Assembly: GCA_022562055.1 (NCBI GenBank)
Contig: JADFQA010000015.1
Coordinates: forward strand, 1-64,000
Direction: 5' to 3'
Origin: Acidobacteriota bacterium
GTDB taxonomy: Bacteria > Actinomycetota > Acidimicrobiia > Spongiisociales > UBA5794
Length of the DNA stretch: 64,000 nucleotides
In this document: positions 33,572 through 42,511 of the stretch, one piece after another
How positions within the stretch are numbered: the first letter of the stretch is position 1
How the letters are laid out: every line of letters begins with the position of its first letter
Notes under the pieces: model-generated
The model's database searches: none
What the model saw: only the letters and a program-made list of their open reading frames with translations
Told to the model about the DNA's origin: nothing
Position numbers and translations under genes: made by a program

Positions 33572-33919
33572 TTACAACGCGGCTGCTGCGTCTGCCAGCT
33601 GTTCAGCGTCGGTGATAATTGAGCGGCCGCTCCGGCGCATGATGACCTGTCCATCGTGGTCGGTGAGGATTGCAACGGGTAGTCCTCTGATAGGTCCCAG
33701 CGATGCCGGAGCATCTGAAATGTCGAGCACTCTCGGGGTCGCCCCGAGATTCTGCAGCGTTGAGACTGCCGGATCGCAGAGACGACAATGTGGACCCGTC
33801 ACGATCGTGATTCCGGTATTGAGACCGGCATGCATCGGTCTGGTACGTCGCTCTCCAAAAGCGACGGTTAGGTATGCACCGCCAATGAGTGCGACGAGGA
33901 TCAAGAGTCGTACGATCAC
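33572..33919 (-). CDS. Membrane-anchored thioredoxin/glutaredoxin-like protein, 115 aa
   Basis: Start GTG 33919 with AAGG upstream. The N-terminal helix (MIVRLLILVALIGGAYLTVA) is an anchor or signal. The rest resembles a glutaredoxin-like fold: GITIVTGPHCRLCDPAVSTL has a CxxC at the expected position, and IRGLPVAILTDHDGQVI carries the cis-Pro (GLPV). It follows the DUF4395 gene by 4 bp, a pairing also seen for other DUF4395 proteins with thioredoxin-like partners. Probably handles thiol redox at the membrane surface. Confidence 0.75.
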   Translation of the reverse strand: MIVRLLILVALIGGAYLTVAFGERRTRPMHAGLNTGITIVTGPHCRLCDPAVSTLQNLGATPRVLDISDAPASLGPIRGLPVAILTDHDGQVIMRRSGRSIITDAEQLADAAAAL

Positions 33920-33923
33920 GTTG

Positions 33924-34400
33924 TCAGGTCCTTACTACTCGTCGGTACAGGATGCACCCAACGCAGATCCGCGCGGTTGAGGCCAGTGTCGCAAGCACAA
34001 ACACGAGCAGCGTGACCGCCCATCCCGCGACCGTGGCCCCGACGAGGAACAATACCGTGGCGAGACCGAGGAAGATCACCGCGAGAAGTTGTGAGAATCG
34101 AGGGGGTGCGGCCCACTCGGTCTCGGTGTGATCAGCGAGACGGGGTCGTATCAGGCGCAGGTAGATTTGCGTGGATATCCCGTAGCGTGGACCCGCAAAC
34201 CTGGTGAGGCCGACGATTGCGAACGTGAACGCGACGAGCGGCCAGACCTGAAGCAGGAAGCCGAGACCGGTAAGGGCCGCTACGACGGCCTGGTTGAAAC
34301 GTGGGATGTTGACATCGACGTACGCACGAGAAGCGGTGGTCGGTGCAGTGTTTTTTGATCTGGCGTCGCGGTCGTGAGACGCATTAACGGTGTTGCTCAT
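33924..34400 (-). CDS. DUF4395 family membrane protein, 158 aa
   Basis: ATG 34400 is chosen (AGGA about 11 nt upstream); ATG 34409 is an alternative. After a polar N-terminus comes YVDVNIPRFNQAVVAALTGL, the usual start of DUF4395, four hydrophobic segments (FLLQVWPLVAFTFAIVGL; FSQLLAVIFLGLATVLFLVG; WAVTLLVFVLATLAST) and the C-terminal ARICVGCILYRRV. The CVGC pair is conserved in the family and could exchange disulfides with the thioredoxin-like protein encoded next. Confidence 0.8.
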   Translation of the reverse strand: MSNTVNASHDRDARSKNTAPTTASRAYVDVNIPRFNQAVVAALTGLGFLLQVWPLVAFTFAIVGLTRFAGPRYGISTQIYLRLIRPRLADHTETEWAAPPRFSQLLAVIFLGLATVLFLVGATVAGWAVTLLVFVLATLASTARICVGCILYRRVVRT

Positions 34401-34430
34401 TGAAGACATCCTGGTGTGGGAAAACAAGAA

Positions 34431-34474
34431 ATCTGACGCCGCAGGGAAGGTCTCTTCGGGTGGGGGCGTCAGAT
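34431..34474. promoter_or_regulatory. 10-bp inverted repeat in the DUF4395 leader
   Basis: ATCTGACGCC and GGCGTCAGAT are perfect arms 24 nt apart, 31 bp upstream of the DUF4395 start. On the minus-strand RNA it would form a stem close to the ribosome site. I could not match it to a known riboswitch. Confidence 0.45.
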
Positions 34475-34505
34475 CAGGAGTGCATTTGCGCAGGTCGCTA
34501 CGGCA

Positions 34506-34524
34506 CTCGGGTGAGCCACCCGAG
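34506..34524. promoter_or_regulatory. Strong hairpin in the DUF4395 leader
   Basis: CTCGGGTG, 3-nt loop, CACCCGAG. It lies about 110 nt upstream of the gene and could pair in alternation with the downstream stem at 34431-34474, whose loop on the minus strand contains CCCACCCGAAGAG, partly complementary to the CTCGGGTG arm. Confidence 0.4.
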
Positions 34525-34603
34525 AGGTTGTACAGCAACACATACACATAAAGCGCGTCATAAGCCGCGAAGGTACGCCACTTCGTTCACGGTGTCAAGC
34601 CCC

Positions 34604-34643
34604 AGCGAGAAGAACCTCCGCCGAAGCAGAGGTTCTTCTCGCT
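34604..34643. terminator. 15-bp perfect stem-loop downstream of the 5'-nucleotidase
   Basis: AGCGAGAAGAACCTC and its exact complement flank a 10-nt loop. It begins about 40 bp past the minus-strand nucleotidase stop. No long U-run, but the stem is strong and lies between two genes of the same strand. Confidence 0.6.
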
Positions 34644-34690
34644 AGTTCGTGCTGTCAGATCAGGGGCTAGTTCGTGCTGTCAGATCAGGG
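34641..34690. repeat. Two perfect 25-bp tandem repeats
   Basis: The unit GCTAGTTCGTGCTGTCAGAT-CAGGG occurs at 34641-34665 and again at 34666-34690. The right copy contains the nucleotidase stop codon; the left copy abuts the terminator stem. A recent slippage duplication of the gene's end. Confidence 0.85.
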
Positions 34691-36340
34691 GAGTGTCACC
34701 GGGCAGTCGGTGCCGAGGCCAGCTATATAACTCGCGATCACTGCGTCCAGGAAGTCTCGCGACTGTGCGTCGATGGACGTGTTGGGGTATCCGTCACCAC
34801 CGTTCGACATGAAGTCGTTGAGGGCCACCGAATAGGTCGTCCCGGCCGTTAGATCAACGGCAGCTCCCGTGCAGGTACCGTCGGCTGCCTGCACGACTGC
34901 CCCGGTGACACGCGATCCGACTGCCGCCGAAATGTCGTACGTCACACACAGACCTGAGACCTGGGCGAACTGTCCATCCGGCGTCGGCATTTCGGCGACG
35001 CCGTTTTCAAGGTGGTCCTTCAGCAAAGCGCCCGTCATGTCGACCGTCACCACTACGTTGCCAAACGGCAGAACGGTGAGGATCTGGCCGTCGGTGATAT
35101 CGAATGGCGACCCTGACTGTGATCCACAAAAGTCGCTGGGGTTATCGATCGATGGACAAGTCAGATCTGCGCGTAGCCCACCAGAATTGGTGATAGCAAA
35201 GTCGGTTCCGTATGTGGTCAGCATCGCGTCCGTGACCACGTCGCCAACGAGAGATTCACACGAACGACCGCTTGAGTGACCACACGAGTCGCTCCGGGGA
35301 ATGAACACATCAGACGTTCCCACCACACCGCTGAGCAAGACATCTAGTTGCGCACGCAGAGGATCAAGGAGCGCAACGATCGCCGGATCGGGCGTTACCG
35401 CATCGCTTACTGGGTCAACGAACTCCACCGTCACGTTCTCGACTTCTGCCTTTACCTTGCCGTTCTTCTTTACTTCCTTCTCGACCTCCATCGTGATCCG
35501 GGCATACGTCCGTCCACGGCTTTCGTTTTCCACAACCGGAATACCGTTGATCACTCCCGAATACTGGACGCCGGTGTGGTCACCAAGAATCAGGTCGATC
35601 TTCTTCACCGAGTTGGCCAGATCGATGATCGGTCCCTGGGGGTTGCCGTCAACATCGAATGACGTAACACCCATGTGAGCGATTACGATGAAAATCGTGG
35701 CGCCCTCTTTCTTAGCCTGCTTGCGTGCCTTCTTAACAGCCCTTGCGGGGTCGGTTACCACAATGGTGCCGAAACTGTCTGGGAAGACCAGAGTCGGTGC
35801 TTCGGGGTTGGTGATGCCAATGACTGCGACCTTGATGCCGTCCATCTCGAAGATCTGGTACGGTTCGACACCGTCGAGTTCGTCGTTGACGTTCTTCAAG
35901 TTCGCCGAGACGTAGGGGAAATCAGCAATGTCGATCATCTGCTGAAGATGGTCGATGCCTTTGTCGAAGTTGTGGTTCCCGAGTCCGTCGACATCGAATC
36001 CCATCAGGTTCATGGCCTGCACCGCGGGTACCTCGTCGAAGAACGACGACAGCGGCAGCGATGCTCCGAACGCGTCGCCGGCCGTGAGCGTCAATGTGTT
36101 CGGGTTGTTGGTGCGTTCCTGCGCGAAGTATGTCGACAGCTCTGCCGCACCGCCAAAATTGCCTAGACCGAATACGAACAGCGGATCGAGCTGGCCATGC
36201 CAGTCCGAGATCGAGAGGAACTGCAGTTCGACGGTCTCTTCGGTTTTTCCGTTGCTGTTGTCGTCCTCGTCGTCATGCGCTTGGACGGGTCCGGTGAATG
36301 CAGCGAGCGATGCCGCTAGCAGAGCGATGCTCAAAAGCAT
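34685..36340 (-). CDS. Secreted 5'-nucleotidase/UshA-family metallophosphoesterase, 551 aa
   Basis: A signal peptide (MLLSIALLAASLAAFTGPVQ, AHDDEDD) precedes a calcineurin-like domain: SISDWHGQLDPL and LTAGDAFGASLPLSSFF (metal-binding DxH and GDxx), GLGNHNFDKG (GNHExD-like) and FIVIAHMGV with ILGDHTGVQYSG. The C-terminal 5'-nucleotidase domain has TDFAITNSGGLRADLTC and FMSNGGDGYPNT. The usual GNHEFD Glu is Asn here (GNHNFD), as in some relatives. It acts outside the membrane to release phosphate or nucleosides. Likely start ATG 36340; an earlier GTG is not excluded. Confidence 0.85.
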   Translation of the reverse strand: MLLSIALLAASLAAFTGPVQAHDDEDDNSNGKTEETVELQFLSISDWHGQLDPLFVFGLGNFGGAAELSTYFAQERTNNPNTLTLTAGDAFGASLPLSSFFDEVPAVQAMNLMGFDVDGLGNHNFDKGIDHLQQMIDIADFPYVSANLKNVNDELDGVEPYQIFEMDGIKVAVIGITNPEAPTLVFPDSFGTIVVTDPARAVKKARKQAKKEGATIFIVIAHMGVTSFDVDGNPQGPIIDLANSVKKIDLILGDHTGVQYSGVINGIPVVENESRGRTYARITMEVEKEVKKNGKVKAEVENVTVEFVDPVSDAVTPDPAIVALLDPLRAQLDVLLSGVVGTSDVFIPRSDSCGHSSGRSCESLVGDVVTDAMLTTYGTDFAITNSGGLRADLTCPSIDNPSDFCGSQSGSPFDITDGQILTVLPFGNVVVTVDMTGALLKDHLENGVAEMPTPDGQFAQVSGLCVTYDISAAVGSRVTGAVVQAADGTCTGAAVDLTAGTTYSVALNDFMSNGGDGYPNTSIDAQSRDFLDAVIASYIAGLGTDCPVTLP

Positions 36341-36499
36341 CCTCAGTAGTTTTGTTTTCCTGTGCTCGGTATTTCTCCTCCTGTGGCGATCGCGTTGTCG
36401 CGGTCACGGCCCACGATCCGATTCTGGCAACTTTGCGTGGTAATTGCTCGCCACGCACTGTCACCACCGACTTGGTGCCTCAGATTGGTGCCGTAGTCA

Positions 36500-36943
36500 G
36501 TGCATTGTCCGATCGCCTGGGTCTCCGTTGGCGGGTTGAGGGTGCGACAAGAAAGTTCTCGAAACACCTTGACTTCGACCTGGGTCGTTGTGACGATCGC
36601 GTTTTCGTCGCTTCTCGATTCCTTGGGCAATCTTGTTGCGGTGCCACCGGCGCGGCCCTCGTTTGCCTTGTTGACTGGGGGTCTTGTCGGAGCCGGCTTC
36701 AAGAGTGCCGCATTTATGTTGGTGACGGTAAACCCATTGTTGTTCTTTTCGATTCCACTCGAACTCTTTGCACGCCCAACCGTGTACACCCTGTCAATGT
36801 TGGTGATGCGGCGCCAGATAGATGATGGCGATCCTGTTCCGCGGTGGCTGGTGGGCGTCGCGATGCGCGTGAGTTTGGTCGCCATGTTTGCGTTGATCAC
36901 TCTTTGCACCGCCGTCGGTGGGCCCGAGGGCATACTCGATTAG
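36500..36943 (+). CDS. Possible small membrane protein, 147 aa
   Basis: A GTG-started frame with three or four hydrophobic stretches (STWVVVTIAFSSLLDSLGNL; FALLTGGLVGAGFKSAAFML; LVGVAMRVSLVAMFALITLC) separated by ARPTVYTLSMLVMRRQIDDG. The opposite-strand frame is polar and less plausible. No ribosome site is clear and the true start may be nearer 36585. No family recognised. Confidence 0.4.
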   Translation: MHCPIAWVSVGGLRVRQESSRNTLTSTWVVVTIAFSSLLDSLGNLVAVPPARPSFALLTGGLVGAGFKSAAFMLVTVNPLLFFSIPLELFARPTVYTLSMLVMRRQIDDGDPVPRWLVGVAMRVSLVAMFALITLCTAVGGPEGILD

Positions 36944-36984
36944 TGGTTTTGTCGTGACAGGCCGGTGCTCTAGCAAGAAGCGGC

Positions 36985-37647
36985 TTAGCCGACCGCGTCC
37001 CATGGCGGACGGACACGTAGGACCTCTTCGCGGGTGCGTAGCGACAGCACGATCTCGTCCATTGATTCCTGGCCGATGCCGACTATTTCGCATCGCAGCA
37101 GCCGGGTGCCGTCATCCTCGGTCATCGAAATTCGGTGAACTTGTGCGCCGATCGCGTTGAGGGTCTCGAACAGCGGCGTCAGCGTGCCATGACCAGGTTT
37201 GTATTTGATCTCCAGCTCCTGCGTGGTGTTTCGCCACATCAGATGCCGGATGGGCGCAAAACCGAGCATCATCACAAGTGCAACGGCAAGCGCGCCGATG
37301 GCAAGGAAATACAGACCAAACGCGACAGACACCCCAAGCGCTGCAGAAAACCACAACGTTGCGGCTGTCGTGATGCCGGTTGTGGTGAACCCGGTTTTGA
37401 TCATCCCACCGGCTCCGATGAAGCCGATCCCGGTGACCACCTGCGCGGCTATCCGGGTCGGATCGCCGACTGAGCCCTGCACACCGAACATGCCGGCGAC
37501 TGTAAAAAGTGTTGCCCCGGCGGCGACGAGTGTGTGGGTTCGCAGTCCGGCAGGCTTCTGCTGTGACTCCCTTTCGGCACCGATGGCGGCGCCGAGAACT
37601 GCAGAGAGCAGTATGCGAAGGAAAAGTTCAAGTTCTGTTGGTTCCAC
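36985..37647 (-). CDS. MgtC/SapB-family membrane protein, 220 aa
   Basis: GTG 37647 has a good GGAGG 9 nt upstream, so the longer ATG form is rejected. The family motif [20 protein letters not shown] is present, followed by [36 protein letters not shown] and [21 protein letters not shown] soluble C-terminal ACT-like domain ([20 protein letters not shown]) completes it. MgtC proteins help adaptation to low Mg2+ and modulate ATP synthase; the role here is inferred. Upstream lies the IS30 element, 125 bp away. Confidence 0.85.
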   Translation of the reverse strand: MEPTELELFLRILLSAVLGAAIGAERESQQKPAGLRTHTLVAAGATLFTVAGMFGVQGSVGDPTRIAAQVVTGIGFIGAGGMIKTGFTTTGITTAATLWFSAALGVSVAFGLYFLAIGALAVALVMMLGFAPIRHLMWRNTTQELEIKYKPGHGTLTPLFETLNAIGAQVHRISMTEDDGTRLLRCEIVGIGQESMDEIVLSLRTREEVLRVRPPWDAVG

Positions 37648-37771
37648 TGTGGAAACCTCCGTTGTTGGCGGGCGGCGTTTGGATCGCGGCTCCATGTTGG
37701 CGCGGCAGGTCGTGCACCGGCGGTACCGCCCAAGCGGTGATTCTACCTGTCAAACAGAATTGCCCTTGCAA

Positions 37772-39040
37772 AGACCGTTCTGGCGTCCAATCGTGCAGGA
37801 TCCTGCGGTGGTCTCTAGTGGTGTGCGCGACGGGGTGACTTTTTGGAGTGTGTTTATGTCTCGACCGAGGTTGGGGTGGGTAGTGACGCGGGTTGCGTTG
37901 TTTGAGTTAGCTAGGGGGGCGTCGATTGTTGACGCGGCGCGGGTTGCGGGGGTGTCTCCGCGTAGTGTTAACCGTTTTGTTCACGATTATGGTCGGATGA
38001 TTATGCGTGAAACAAAACTTCGTGTCAGTGCTTTGTCTGAGGGTGAGCGTGAGGAGATTCGTTGCGGTATTGAACGCGGTGAGTCTGCACCTGTGATTGC
38101 CCAAACATTGGGGAGGCACCGTTCAACAATATGGCGTGAAATTGAGGCGAATGGTGGGCGTGACAATTATCACGCTTACCGGGCTCATAACCGCGCCCAT
38201 GTCAACGCGGGACGGTCCCGGGTCACATGGGTAGAGACCCGCCCGTGGCTGTGGGATGTGGTGGTTGGGTTACTCAGACACGATAAGTGGTCACCGCAGC
38301 AGATCTCTCACCGGCTTGTCAAGGATCACCCTGATGATTCATCATGGTGGGTGTCGCACGAAACGATTTATCAAGCTATCTATGTGCAAGCCAGGGGCGG
38401 GTTACGTAAAGAACTATTGACTTGTCTGCGTTCTGGGCGGGTGAGGCGGAAAGCGCACTCACGTGAGGTGGTGTCGAGGGACAGGTTCGCGGGCATGGTG
38501 ATGATTGCGGATCGGCCACCTGAGGTTGAAGACCGCGCAGTGCCGGGGCATTGGGAGGGTGACCTCATTGTTGGCAAAGACAACAAATCAGTGGTCGCAA
38601 CGTTGGTGGAGCGCACTACCCGGGTGGGGATGCTGATCAAACTTGATTCCAAACACGCAGCACATGTTGCTCAACGTCTCAGCGAGCATGTTGTGAAACT
38701 GCCGGGTGAGTTAATGAAAACTTTGACGTGGGATCAAGGCACTGAGCTTGCTGACCACGCCACGTTCACGATCAAGACTGGGGTTCCCGTGTTCTTTTGT
38801 GATCCCCGGTCACCGTGGCAGCGTGGCAGCAACGAGAACTTCAACGGTCTCGTGAGACAGTTCCTCCCTAAAGGCACCGACCTGTCAGTGCCGACCCAAG
38901 ACGACCTTGACAGCTATGCCCGGTTACTCAACAACCGGCCACGTAAAACGCTTAACTGGGACACACCAGCTGAGCGATACAACCAACTCGTCGCGCCCAC
39001 AGCTTGAAACCACCTGCACGATTGGACGCCAGAACGGTCT
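37772..39040 (+). mobile_element. IS30-family insertion sequence, complete, 1269 bp
   Basis: Perfect 28-bp terminal inverted repeats lie at 37772-37799 and 39013-39040 (left end starts AGACCGTTCTGGCGTCCAAT). They enclose one transposase gene with intact catalytic motifs. Flanks (CAA on the left, ATT on the right) show no clear 2-3 bp target duplication. T-rich codons in the transposase, unlike the neighbours, suggest recent arrival. The right end touches the stop codon of the Ig-like gene. Confidence 0.93.
37856..39007 (+). CDS. IS30-family transposase, 383 aa
   Basis: ATG 37856 follows TTGGAG. An N-terminal HTH ([20 protein letters not shown]) and a second one ([20 protein letters not shown]) bind the ends. 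The DDE catalytic core shows [17 protein letters not shown] (first Asp), [16 protein letters not shown] (second Asp) and [20 protein letters not shown] then FLPKGTD (Glu), the family hallmark. The frame upstream of 37856 belongs to shadow sequence over the MgtC gene. Complete and presumably active. Confidence 0.93.
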   Translation: MSRPRLGWVVTRVALFELARGASIVDAARVAGVSPRSVNRFVHDYGRMIMRETKLRVSALSEGEREEIRCGIERGESAPVIAQTLGRHRSTIWREIEANGGRDNYHAYRAHNRAHVNAGRSRVTWVETRPWLWDVVVGLLRHDKWSPQQISHRLVKDHPDDSSWWVSHETIYQAIYVQARGGLRKELLTCLRSGRVRRKAHSREVVSRDRFAGMVMIADRPPEVEDRAVPGHWEGDLIVGKDNKSVVATLVERTTRVGMLIKLDSKHAAHVAQRLSEHVVKLPGELMKTLTWDQGTELADHATFTIKTGVPVFFCDPRSPWQRGSNENFNGLVRQFLPKGTDLSVPTQDDLDSYARLLNNRPRKTLNWDTPAERYNQLVAPTA

Positions 39041-39440
39041 ATTGGACCGTGAAGGTCCATGCGAACTCGCCGGTGTCGGCGGTTCCGACGATGCGGTCGT
39101 ATCTGACCGAGATCGAGTGGATACCGACGGGCCATGAGATTGCGCCGTCGTCATCTGTCGGGCGCCAGATCGTGATACTCGTAGCTTCGGTGAACTCGAG
39201 CTGTGATGCCGGGATCTCTACCCCGTCGACGATCAGGGTGATTTCGTAGCCATTCTTCATGTCGACGCTGATGTGTACTTGGCGTTGCATTGTGTCGCCA
39301 TGATTCGGGCTGAAATCCTCGATGGCGTCCGGCACCACCGCAGGGCGGCCGGTCGGGGCAAGCGCCACCATTGCAATCACGACGCCCATCAGCGCAAAGC
39401 CGAGCAAGGTCAGCGTGATCCGAAACCGTGTAGGACTCAT
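39039..39440 (-). CDS. Membrane-anchored Ig-like domain protein, 133 aa
   Basis: MSPTRFRITLTLLGFALMGV opens with a single hydrophobic anchor. The rest is a beta-rich domain: DFSPNHGDTMQRQVHISVDM, YEITLIVDGVEIPAS and WPVGIHSISVRYDRIVG, ending GEFAWTFTVQ. Its TAG stop spans 39039-39041, of which 39039-39040 belong to the IS30 right end. WTFTV is a normal end for such domains, so little if anything was lost, but a longer original C-terminus cannot be excluded. Confidence 0.7.
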   Translation of the reverse strand: MSPTRFRITLTLLGFALMGVVIAMVALAPTGRPAVVPDAIEDFSPNHGDTMQRQVHISVDMKNGYEITLIVDGVEIPASQLEFTEATSITIWRPTDDDGAISWPVGIHSISVRYDRIVGTADTGEFAWTFTVQ

Positions 39441-39498
39441 ACTCTCAGTCTACGGCTCGTGACACCGATGCTCATTCGGGTCGACTACCGTTTGGGCC

Positions 39499-40653
39499 AT
39501 GCGAATCAACCCTGTCCTTGCAGACTTGGGCGAGTACAAGATCGCGGTCGTAAAAGAGATCGCTCGGGAAATGGAACTCGCTGGCAAGAGAGTCATCGAT
39601 TTTTCGATCGGCGACCCTCGCGAACCGACGCCGTCGTTCATCACGGACGCCCTGCACGATGCAATCCCAGAGGTGAGTCAGTATCCGGCGGCGGCCGGGC
39701 TGCCAGAGTTTCGTGAGGCGGTTGCTCGCTACGTCGCAGGCAGGTTTGATGTCGAGATCGACCCCGCCACCCAGGTCGTGCCGACTTCGGGGTCGAAAGA
39801 GGCGGTCTTCACAACGCCGTTTGCGTTTTGTGACGCATCTGCAGGTGACATCGTGGTGTACGGCTCTCCGGCGTATCCAATCTACGAGCGCGGCGCCAAG
39901 TTTGCCGGTGCCCAGACACATGCGGTCGAGCTTTCGGGTGATTTCGTTCTCCGCCACGACGACATCCCAGGCGCTGTGTGGGACAAGGCCCGCCTGGTCT
40001 GGACATGCACGCCGCACAACCCAAGCGGGGCAGTGACATCGGCCGAAGACCTGTTGGCGCTTCTCGAGCGATGCCGCGAAAACGACGCGCTGTTGCTTTC
40101 GGACGAGTGTTACGTGGACGTGTATGAGGAAGAACACTTCCCATCGGGCCCGACGTCGGTGCTCGAAGTCGCAGGTCCAGGGTGCAGCGGTGCGCTTGTG
40201 TATCTCTCGCTGTCGAAACGATCGGGGATGACCGGGTACCGCTCCGGTGCGATCGTCGGAGACGCCGAGGCGATTGCGGTACTGAAGAATCTTCGTTCAA
40301 CGACGGGAACCGCCGCGCCAGAGCACATCCAGCGTATGGCCATTGCCGCATGGGGCGACGATGCACACCCCAAGGAACGTCGCGACGTATTCGCAGCGAA
40401 ACGTGCGATTCTCCGCAAGGGGTTCGAGCCTCTTGGGTACGAAGTTGTCGCGTCCCAGGCCGGTCTATATCTGTGGATCAAAGTTGGAGATGACGTTGCC
40501 ATGATGGACAAGTTGGTCAATGCGGGTGTCGTTGTTTCGGCAGGTCGCTTCTTTGGTCCCGGGGGAGAGGGATACATTCGGTTGGCGTTGGTGCCGACGC
40601 TTGAAGAATGCCACGAGGCTGTGGAGGTGGTCCGAGAATGCCTGACGTCATGA
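39499..40653 (+). CDS. dapC: Succinyldiaminopimelate transaminase, 384 aa
   Basis: A PLP-dependent class I aminotransferase: PTSGSKEAVFTTPFAF, TPHNPSGAVTSAEDLL, LLLSDECYVDVY and SLSKRSGMTGYRSGAIVGD with the Schiff-base Lys. Assignment to DapC rests on its place at the head of a dapC-dapD-dapE run and on family-typical residues. It converts N-succinyl-2-amino-6-ketopimelate to N-succinyl-LL-DAP. The stop overlaps the dapD start (ATGA). Confidence 0.9.
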   Translation: MRINPVLADLGEYKIAVVKEIAREMELAGKRVIDFSIGDPREPTPSFITDALHDAIPEVSQYPAAAGLPEFREAVARYVAGRFDVEIDPATQVVPTSGSKEAVFTTPFAFCDASAGDIVVYGSPAYPIYERGAKFAGAQTHAVELSGDFVLRHDDIPGAVWDKARLVWTCTPHNPSGAVTSAEDLLALLERCRENDALLLSDECYVDVYEEEHFPSGPTSVLEVAGPGCSGALVYLSLSKRSGMTGYRSGAIVGDAEAIAVLKNLRSTTGTAAPEHIQRMAIAAWGDDAHPKERRDVFAAKRAILRKGFEPLGYEVVASQAGLYLWIKVGDDVAMMDKLVNAGVVVSAGRFFGPGGEGYIRLALVPTLEECHEAVEVVRECLTS

Positions 40654-41456
40654 GCGACCAAGAAGCGGTGGAAGCCGCATACGCCGATCACGAACTCCTG
40701 GACGACGCCACGTCCGCCATCGAACGAACTATTGGGATGCTTGATCGGGGGGAGATCCGGGTCGCGGAGAAGGTCGATGACGACTGGGTTGTCAACCAGT
40801 GGGTGAAGCAGGCAATTTCGTTGTACTTCCGCATCGCCAAATTGGAGACCTGGAAGGTCGGGATGCTTGAGTTTCGCGACAAGATCCCACCCAAAACGGG
40901 TCTTGCGGATTTCGGCGTTCGTGTGGTCCCGCCGGGTGTCATCCGCTACGGCGCGTTCTGCGAACCCGGAGTTGTTGTGATGCCCGGCTACGTGAACATC
41001 GGCGCCTACGTGGGGTCTGGCACGATGGTCGACACCTGGGCGACCGTCGGCTCATGCGCCCAGATCGGACAAAACGTCCACCTCTCTGGTGGTGTTGGTA
41101 TAGGCGGTGTGCTCGAGCCTCCCGGCGCATCTCCAGTGATTATCGAGGACGGTGCCTTCATCGGCAGCCGTTCCATTGTCGTTGAGGGCGTGCGGATTGG
41201 TGCCGGCACCGTTCTCGGTGCGAACACCACGATCACGATGTCGACCCCGATCATCGACGTCACTGGCCCAGAACCCGTGGAATCGCGCGGATTCGTCCCT
41301 CCAAACTCGGTCGTCGTTCCCGGCACCCGCCCGAAGAAGTTTCCGGCGGGCACATTCAACCTCCAGTGCGCATTGATCATCGGGAAACGGTCGGAGTCGA
41401 CCGACCGTAAGACCTCGCTCAATGACGCGCTGCGCGTGTTTGGTGTTTCGGTGTGA
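40650..41456 (+). CDS. dapD: Tetrahydrodipicolinate N-succinyltransferase, 268 aa
   Basis: Catalyses succinyl-CoA dependent acylation of tetrahydrodipicolinate. An N-terminal helical part precedes a left-handed beta-helix of hexapeptide repeats (IRYGAFCEPGVVVMPGYVNI; VDTWATVGSCAQIGQNVHLS). VGIGGVLEPPGASPVIIEDG then AFIGSRSIVVEGV is diagnostic for DapD of the E. coli type. Start ATG 40650 overlaps dapC; ATG 40638 is an alternative. Overlaps dapE by 4 bp. Confidence 0.92.
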   Translation: MSDQEAVEAAYADHELLDDATSAIERTIGMLDRGEIRVAEKVDDDWVVNQWVKQAISLYFRIAKLETWKVGMLEFRDKIPPKTGLADFGVRVVPPGVIRYGAFCEPGVVVMPGYVNIGAYVGSGTMVDTWATVGSCAQIGQNVHLSGGVGIGGVLEPPGASPVIIEDGAFIGSRSIVVEGVRIGAGTVLGANTTITMSTPIIDVTGPEPVESRGFVPPNSVVVPGTRPKKFPAGTFNLQCALIIGKRSESTDRKTSLNDALRVFGVSV

Positions 41457-42511
41457 GCCTTCTCGACACGCTGACCTGGCTGGTCAACATCCCATCGGTC
41501 ACGGGCAACGAGGAAAGGATCTGCACCGAAATCATCGACCGGTTGCGAGCCACATATTCGGAGGACGAAATACTCCGAATAGGCAACGCCGTCACCATTG
41601 GTCGGCGATCTGGTCGGCCGCTCATCGTGCTGTACAGCCACATCGACACGGTGCCCGTCCAGGGCAACTCCACGGCCCGTCTCGATGGAGGTCGGCTGTT
41701 CGGGCTTGGCACGTCGGACATGAAGTCGGGTGTCGCGGTTCAGATCGAACTCCTTGAAAACGCACAGGTGCTCGCAGGCCAGTACGACGTTGTCGGCGTG
41801 TTCTATGACAAGGAGGAAGGCCCGTCTGTCGAGAACGGACTCGGTGCGGTTCTTGATTCGGTGGCTTGGCTGGCGGATGCTGTGCTTTCGATCGTCTTGG
41901 AGCCGACCGACCTGCGAATCGAGCTTGGTTGTAACGGCGTGCTCAACGCGGATGTGATATTTAGGGGTGTCGCCGCGCATTCCGCACGACCATGGCGTGG
42001 CGAAAACGCCATTACGAAGGCCGGCGAGTGGTTGGCGAAGCTCCACACAACGGAGCCCGAACCGGTCGAGATCTCGGGTCTGACTTACAGCGAAGTGTTT
42101 TCGGTCACCAAGATCAGCGGCGGTATTGCGAACAACGTCATTCCGTCAGAAGTGGTGATCAACCTAAACCACCGGTTCCCTCCGATCTACTCAATCGATC
42201 AAGCGATCGAACGGCTGCGGGCAGTGGCGGCAGACGCTGACGAGGTGATCATCCGCGACAGCGCAAGCGCCGGACTGATTCCTGACGGCAACCCACACCT
42301 CGATCGTCTCGCCGCGATTTCCGGCGGCCAGCTGTCCGCCAAACAGGGTTGGACCGACGTCGCCCGTCTCACCGGCCGAGGCATCGACGCTGTGAACTTC
42401 GGACCGGGTGAGGTGGCGCAGTGTCACCAGGCAACCGAGTCCGTTGAGGTCGCGGCGTTATCGACCGGTTATTCCGTGATGGTTGATTTCTTGACCGGCG
42501 CGGTCGAGTAG
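41453..42511 (+). CDS. dapE: Succinyl-diaminopimelate desuccinylase, 352 aa
   Basis: An M20 metallopeptidase: LIVLYSHIDTVPVQGN (metal His/Asp), LFGLGTSDMKSGVAVQIELL (bridging Asp), FYDKEEGPSVENGLG (catalytic Glu/metal Glu), and FGPGEVAQCHQATESVEV with the late His. It removes succinate to give LL-DAP, completing the branch begun by dapC and dapD. Start GTG 41453 is inside the dapD stop. It converges with the YczE-like gene over 43 bp. Confidence 0.9.
   Translation: MSLLDTLTWLVNIPSVTGNEERICTEIIDRLRATYSEDEILRIGNAVTIGRRSGRPLIVLYSHIDTVPVQGNSTARLDGGRLFGLGTSDMKSGVAVQIELLENAQVLAGQYDVVGVFYDKEEGPSVENGLGAVLDSVAWLADAVLSIVLEPTDLRIELGCNGVLNADVIFRGVAAHSARPWRGENAITKAGEWLAKLHTTEPEPVEISGLTYSEVFSVTKISGGIANNVIPSEVVINLNHRFPPIYSIDQAIERLRAVAADADEVIIRDSASAGLIPDGNPHLDRLAAISGGQLSAKQGWTDVARLTGRGIDAVNFGPGEVAQCHQATESVEVAALSTGYSVMVDFLTGAVE

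Noticed and set aside
34431-34524. A SAM or cobalamin riboswitch
   Set aside because: I looked for the conserved cores of the S-box and B12 box and did not find them; kept only as unassigned hairpins.
36343-36933. A 196-codon minus-strand frame opposite the small membrane protein
   Set aside because: Composition is polar and low in structure, without a ribosome site; the plus-strand hydrophobic frame is more plausible.
37199-37855. N-terminal extension of the IS30 transposase to 602 aa
   Set aside because: It runs antisense through mgtC and across the IS left inverted repeat; the ATG at 37856 with GGAG is the real start.
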